Shown here: piece by piece, positions 59,974 to 64,000 of the stretch
Layout of the letters: every line of letters begins with the position of its first letter
How positions within the stretch are numbered: the stretch's first letter is position 1
Assembly: GCF_030689685.1 (NCBI RefSeq)
Contig: NZ_JAUYEY010000004.1
Location: 1 to 64,000, forward strand
Length of the DNA: 64,000 bases
DNA from: Polaromonas sp.
Lineage (GTDB): Bacteria > Pseudomonadota > Gammaproteobacteria > Burkholderiales > Burkholderiaceae_C
Direction: 5' to 3'
Notes under the pieces: model-generated
Told to the model about the DNA's origin: nothing
Databases searched by the model: none
The model's input: the letters and a program-made list of their open reading frames with translations, nothing else
Program-made: the position numbers and the translations under genes

Positions 59974-61551
59974 ATGCAACTCGTCTCCAGCGCCCTCAGC
60001 CTGCCGCTTTACAGCATTGCCGCCACGCGGCATTTTGAGCAGGCCGCAGCAGCCACCCTGCCCGCCCACGCCCTGATGCAGCGCGCCGGGCTGGCTGCAG
60101 CCCGCCTGAACCTGGCGCTGGCGCCCCATGCGCAGCACATCTGGGTCGCCTGCGGCCCAGGCAACAACGGCGGCGACGGCCTTGAAGCCGCGATGCATCT
60201 GCACCAGTGGGGCAAAAAAGTGACCGTGACCTGGCTGGGCACACAACAGGCAACACAGGGGCCGGCTGACGCGCTGGCTTCTCACGCCAGGGCGCGGGCT
60301 GCGGGGGTATTGTTTTCACAGACACCGCCCGCCGATTTCGACTTCGCCCTGGACGCCCTGCTGGGCATAGGGGCTGCGCCACGCAGCGCGGGCGCAAGCC
60401 CCCGCGTCGATCCGCTTTCACACTGGTTGGCACTGCTGCGCGGCAGCCCGCAACCCGTGCTGGCGCTGGATATTCCGAGCTTGCTCGATGCGGATACAGG
60501 CACCGACCTTGTGCTCGAATCCGCTATTGAATCAATAGCTGCTCACGCGCACCCGCAAAGGGCTGGAGCCCGATTTACCTTGACATTTTTGACCCTGAAG
60601 CCGGGTTTGTTCACGGGCGCCGGGCGTGACCTGGCCGGGCAGGTGTGGTGGGACGATTTGGGTGTCATCGGCCCCCTCGACATGTCGCCAAACGCCTGGT
60701 TGGCGGGCCAGGACCGCGCCGACACCACTGGCCGCGACCAGGCCAGCCACAGCAGCCACAAAGGCAGTTTCGGCGATGTAGCCATCGTCGGCGGCGGGTC
60801 GGCGGGCATAACCCACATGGCCGGCGCCGCTTTGCTGGCCGGGCGTGCCGCCCTGCATGCCGGCGCCGGCCGGGTGTTTGTCGCCCTGCTCGGCAGCCCA
60901 AGCCTGACGGTGGACCCGCAGCAGCCAGAGCTGATGTTTCGCAGCCCGGACGCCTTGGACCTGACCCATCAAGTCGTGGTTTGCGGTTGTGGCGGTGGCG
61001 ATGCCGTCGCCGCTGTGCTGCCAAAAATCCTGTCGCAGGCAAAGTCCCTGGTGCTGGACGCCGATGGGCTCAACGCCGTCGCACGCGACACGCAGTTGCA
61101 GACCCAGATGCGCGCCCGCGCCGCTCGGGGCTGGCACACCATCCTGAGTCCGCACCCGCTCGAAGCCGCGCGCCTGCTAGGCAGCACTACGGCCGCCGTG
61201 CAAGCAGATCGCCTGACAGCGGCAAGCCGGCTGGCCGCACAGTTTCAGTGTGTGGTGGTGCTCAAGGGCTCGGGCACTGTGATCGCCGCGCCCGGCGCCA
61301 TCCCGATGATCAACCCCACCGGCAATGCGCGCCTGGCCACGGCCGGAACCGGCGATGTGCTGGCGGGCATGCTGGGCGCCATGCTGGCTGCCGGGCTACC
61401 GGCCCTTGAAGCCGCCAGCAACGCCGTATTCCGGCACGGCCAGCTTGCGGACGACTGGGCGGCGCAGCATCCCGGCCAGGCGCTGACCGCCTCGCGGCTA
61501 GCCAAGAACCATCAGGCCGATTTGCAGCAGCAACAGCAGCACCAGCGCTGA
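59974..61551 (+). CDS. nnr: Bifunctional NAD(P)H-hydrate epimerase/dehydratase
   Basis: This 525-residue enzyme repairs hydrated NAD(P)H. The N-terminal epimerase half (about 1-230) has WVACGPGNNGGDGLEAA. The C-terminal ADP-dependent dehydratase half (about 240-525) has GSFGDVAIVGGGSAG, VLDADGLNAVA and ATAGTGDVLAGMLGAM. A hairpin repeat contributes about 20 extra residues near 184-204, before FTLTFLTLKPG. The last 54 bases overlap the end of the convergent YggT gene, giving a glutamine-rich tail. Confidence 0.95.
   Translation: MQLVSSALSLPLYSIAATRHFEQAAAATLPAHALMQRAGLAAARLNLALAPHAQHIWVACGPGNNGGDGLEAAMHLHQWGKKVTVTWLGTQQATQGPADALASHARARAAGVLFSQTPPADFDFALDALLGIGAAPRSAGASPRVDPLSHWLALLRGSPQPVLALDIPSLLDADTGTDLVLESAIESIAAHAHPQRAGARFTLTFLTLKPGLFTGAGRDLAGQVWWDDLGVIGPLDMSPNAWLAGQDRADTTGRDQASHSSHKGSFGDVAIVGGGSAGITHMAGAALLAGRAALHAGAGRVFVALLGSPSLTVDPQQPELMFRSPDALDLTHQVVVCGCGGGDAVAAVLPKILSQAKSLVLDADGLNAVARDTQLQTQMRARAARGWHTILSPHPLEAARLLGSTTAAVQADRLTAASRLAAQFQCVVVLKGSGTVIAAPGAIPMINPTGNARLATAGTGDVLAGMLGAMLAAGLPALEAASNAVFRHGQLADDWAAQHPGQALTASRLAKNHQADLQQQQQHQR
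60522..60585 (+). repeat. Hairpin repeat in frame inside nnr
   Basis: A perfect core GCTATTGAATCAATAGC (60523-60539) is followed by TGCTCACGC, then AAGGGCTGGAGCC and a T-rich end. It encodes an extra loop (ESAIESIAAHAHPQRAGARF) in the epimerase half. Confidence 0.8.
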
Positions 61552-62067
61552 CAGGTCCACACCGCCAATCTGCGGGATCACCCGGCGCAGCGGCGCCAGC
61601 AGCGGCTCTGTCAGACGGCCCAGCAGGACATACATCGCCGAGCCGGGCTGCACCCAGGAGATGATCGCAAAGGCCAGCACCGCCACAAATGCGACCTGCA
61701 GGGCGACACGCAGCAGCATCTTCAGCCCAGCCAGCAGCAGCGCCGGCAACAGCATGAGGTTAAGGTCCGCCATGGCCTGCAGGCCACCTGAAAGCGCACC
61801 GATCAGCAGCGCGCCCAGCAAGGCGTACAGCAGTGCCAGCACAAAGGCCGCCAGCACGCTGGCCCAGTCCACACGCGATTGCGCCACGGCTACGGGCAAC
61901 ACACGCCGCAGGGGCTTGACGATCCAGTCGCTCACCGCCATCACGAAGATGCCGGGCTGCGCGCGCATGTTGATGCGCAGGTAGTTCATCCAGGCACGCA
62001 GCAGGGTAGCCCCAATCAACACAAAAAACAGCGTCTCAAGCAAAAAGGCCAGGATACGGATCAGCAT
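61498..62067 (-). CDS. YggT-family membrane protein
   Basis: This 189-residue protein has four hydrophobic helices in two YGGT repeats, each with a WI-x-KPLRR or LTEPLLAPLRRVIP segment at the membrane edge. YggT proteins are linked to membrane or osmotic homeostasis, without a firm biochemical role. It ends inside nnr on the opposite strand (54 bases shared) and starts five bases after the rnr stop, so it is probably co-transcribed with rnr. Confidence 0.85.
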   Translation of the reverse strand: MLIRILAFLLETLFFVLIGATLLRAWMNYLRINMRAQPGIFVMAVSDWIVKPLRRVLPVAVAQSRVDWASVLAAFVLALLYALLGALLIGALSGGLQAMADLNLMLLPALLLAGLKMLLRVALQVAFVAVLAFAIISWVQPGSAMYVLLGRLTEPLLAPLRRVIPQIGGVDLSALVLLLLLQIGLMVLG

Positions 62068-62072
62068 GTCGC

Positions 62073-64000
62073 TCAGCGCCTCGGTTTTTTGCTGGACTTG
62101 CGCCCGGCACTGCCGGCCGACTTCTTGACCGCTGCCTTGAGCGCCTGGATCGGCGAGACCGACGCGCGGCTGCCGCCGGCACTGCTGCCGCGTCCACCAG
62201 CGCCCTGCCCGCTTCGCTTGTCGGCGCGTTTGTCCACACGATTGTCGCCACGCGCCTCGCCCGCACTGCGGTTTGCGCCGCGCTCCTGCTCGGGCAGGTC
62301 GGTACTGCGTCCGCCGGTCTTGTCCTTCATGGCACGGGTCAGCAACTCCTCGCCTTCGCGGACCAGCCGGAAATCGATCTTGCGCCCGTCCAGGTCCACC
62401 CGGCTGACCTGCACCCGCACCCGCGTGCCGATGGCGTAACGGATGCCGGTGCGTTCACCGCGCAGCTCCTGGCGCGCCTCGTCAAAACGGAAATACTCGC
62501 CGCCCAGTTCGGTGATGTGCACCAGGCCTTCGACATACATCGCGTCAAGCGTGACAAAGATGCCGAAGCCTGTGGCCGCCGTCACCACACCGCCGAACTC
62601 CTCGCCCAAATGCTCGCGCATGTACTTGCACTTGAGCCAGGCTTCCACGTCGCGGCTGGCCTCGTCGGCACGCCGCTCGTTGGCGCTGCAATGCAGGCCG
62701 GCTGCCAGCCAGGCCAGTTGATCCACGCTGACCTTTTTCGGTTTTTGCGTCGGGTCGCTGACCCGCGAGGCCAGCCGCTTGGACAGCTTGGCCTCGGCTT
62801 CGCCAGGCGTGGGCAGTGACGGCAACTGGTAAGTCGTCTGGTTCAGGATGGCCTTAATCACGCGGTGCACCAGCAGGTCGGGGTAGCGCCGGATCGGACT
62901 GGTGAAGTGGGTGTAGGCCTCGTAGGCCAGGCCGAAGTGGCCGTTGTTCATCGGCGTGTAAATCGCCTGCTGCATGGATCGCAACAGCATGGAATGGATT
63001 TGCTGTGCGTCCGGCCTGTCCTTGGTGGCCACCGCTATCTGCTGGAACTCACTCGGGCTCGGGTCGTCGCTGATGCTTAGCCCGAGGCCGATGGCCTTGA
63101 GGTAGTTGCGCAGCATGTCCTTTTTCTCAGGCGTCGGGCCTTCGTGCACACGGAACAGACCCACGTGTTTGCTCTGCGAAATATAGTCGGCCGAACACAC
63201 GTTGGCCGCCAGCATGGCCTCCTCGATCAGGCGGTGAGCCACATTGCGCGTGCGTGGCACGATTTTTTCGATGCGGCCGGCGTCATCACAGACGATCTGG
63301 GTTTCGGTGGTTTCAAAATCCACAGCGCCGCGCACGCTGCGCTCCTTGAGCAGCGCCTGGTAGACATCGTGCAGGTCCAGCAGGTGCGGCACCAGGGCCT
63401 TGCGCTGCGCCGCTTCCGGACCGCGTGTATTGGCCAGAATGGCCGCGACCTCGGTGTAAGTAAAGCGTGCATGGCTGAACATGACGGCCGGGTAAAACTG
63501 GTAGGCGTGGACCTCGCCCTTGGCATTGACCAGCATGTCGCAAACCATGCACAGACGCTCGACATTGGGATTCAGCGAACACAGACCGTTGGAGAGTTTT
63601 TCCGGCAGCATTGGAATCACGCGACGCGGAAAATAAACGCTGGTGGCCCGGTCGTAGGCATCAACGTCAATCGCACTGCCGGTCTCCACATAGTGGCTCA
63701 CATCGGCAATCGCCACCAGCAGGCGCCAGCCCTTGCCGCGACCAACCTTGGCTGGTTCGCAATACACCGCATCGTCAAAATCACGTGCGTCTTCGCCGTC
63801 GATGGTGACCAGCGGAACGTCGCTCAGATCAACACGGTGCTTTTTGTCGGCGGGACGCACCGTGTCCGGCAAGGTGCGGGCCAGCGCCAGCGCCGCGTCA
63901 CTGAACTCGTGCGGCACACCGTACTTGCGCACCGCGATTTCGATCTCCATGCCAGGGTCGTCAATCTCGCCGAGCACTTCCTTGACGCGTCCGACCGGCT
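62073..64000 (-). CDS. rnr: Ribonuclease R, C-terminal part (gene runs off the right edge)
   Basis: The visible 642 codons cover the RNB catalytic domain, with DGEDARDFDDAVYCE (metal-binding aspartates) and AYTHFTSPIRRYPDLLVHR. An S1 RNA-binding domain (GVVTAATGFGIFVTLD) and a basic Lys/Arg/Gly-rich tail follow. RNase R degrades structured RNA from the 3' end. The reading frame continues without a stop through 64000, so the N-terminal cold-shock domains lie beyond the window. Confidence 0.96.
   Translation of the reverse strand, partial: PVGRVKEVLGEIDDPGMEIEIAVRKYGVPHEFSDAALALARTLPDTVRPADKKHRVDLSDVPLVTIDGEDARDFDDAVYCEPAKVGRGKGWRLLVAIADVSHYVETGSAIDVDAYDRATSVYFPRRVIPMLPEKLSNGLCSLNPNVERLCMVCDMLVNAKGEVHAYQFYPAVMFSHARFTYTEVAAILANTRGPEAAQRKALVPHLLDLHDVYQALLKERSVRGAVDFETTETQIVCDDAGRIEKIVPRTRNVAHRLIEEAMLAANVCSADYISQSKHVGLFRVHEGPTPEKKDMLRNYLKAIGLGLSISDDPSPSEFQQIAVATKDRPDAQQIHSMLLRSMQQAIYTPMNNGHFGLAYEAYTHFTSPIRRYPDLLVHRVIKAILNQTTYQLPSLPTPGEAEAKLSKRLASRVSDPTQKPKKVSVDQLAWLAAGLHCSANERRADEASRDVEAWLKCKYMREHLGEEFGGVVTAATGFGIFVTLDAMYVEGLVHITELGGEYFRFDEARQELRGERTGIRYAIGTRVRVQVSRVDLDGRKIDFRLVREGEELLTRAMKDKTGGRSTDLPEQERGANRSAGEARGDNRVDKRADKRSGQGAGGRGSSAGGSRASVSPIQALKAAVKKSAGSAGRKSSKKPRR

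Overview
This window reads as part of the chromosome of a Burkholderiales bacterium, most likely a Comamonadaceae member close to Rhodoferax. The evidence is the gene order rpsB-tsf-pyrH-frr-uppS-cdsA-dxr-rseP-bamA-skp-lpxD-fabZ-lpxA-lpxB-rnhB, a pyruvate dehydrogenase operon whose E3 subunit carries its own lipoyl domain, Bug/TctC periplasmic binding proteins, and families of short palindromic repeats. No rRNA, tRNA or CRISPR array was recognised.

Layout. 0-7 kb: end of a MITE-like element, a serA remnant, two exporters, a membrane-anchored Mrr-like protein, an MCE/MlaE transport set without its ATPase, and a lone receiver protein. 7-12 kb: a small basic protein, a class I methyltransferase and a heme-oxygenase-like diiron protein, apparently one operon, then psd, a PQQ-type sugar dehydrogenase and an NlpC/P60 hydrolase. 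12-17 kb: an accessory catabolic patch (two Bug proteins, NTF2-like protein, PuuE-like deacetylase, Asp/Glu racemase) with decayed marR and lpd fragments. 17-19.6 kb: HupE/UreJ-like protein, TPR protein and a tiny secreted Lys/Met-rich protein. 19.8-26.2 kb: aceE-aceF-lpdA. 26.6-30.9 kb: a FixL/FixJ-like two-component pair and folD. 31-36.6 kb: a DUF4149-like protein, greA and carAB. 36.7-52 kb: a minus-strand housekeeping block for translation, isoprenoid and lipid A synthesis and outer-membrane assembly. 52-62 kb: dadA, then a visibly more AT-rich insert (SulP transporter with STAS and cyclic-nucleotide domains, a divergent lipoxygenase-like protein, a 7TM adenylate-cyclase-like protein), then nnr, a YggT protein and the 3' part of rnr running off the right edge.

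The best candidate for an undescribed system is the 53.6-59.9 kb islet. It pairs a cyclic-nucleotide-responsive SulP transporter with a cyclase and a lipoxygenase-like enzyme, and it sits between an intact dadA and a displaced 30-codon dadA tail just before nnr. This looks like an insertion at the 3' end of dadA. A second genome-level signal is a roughly 55 bp hairpin repeat (about 13 copies, 12 in one orientation). Copies lie between genes and also in frame inside lpdA, aceF, dxr, lpxB, dadA, nnr and others, usually in linkers or loops.
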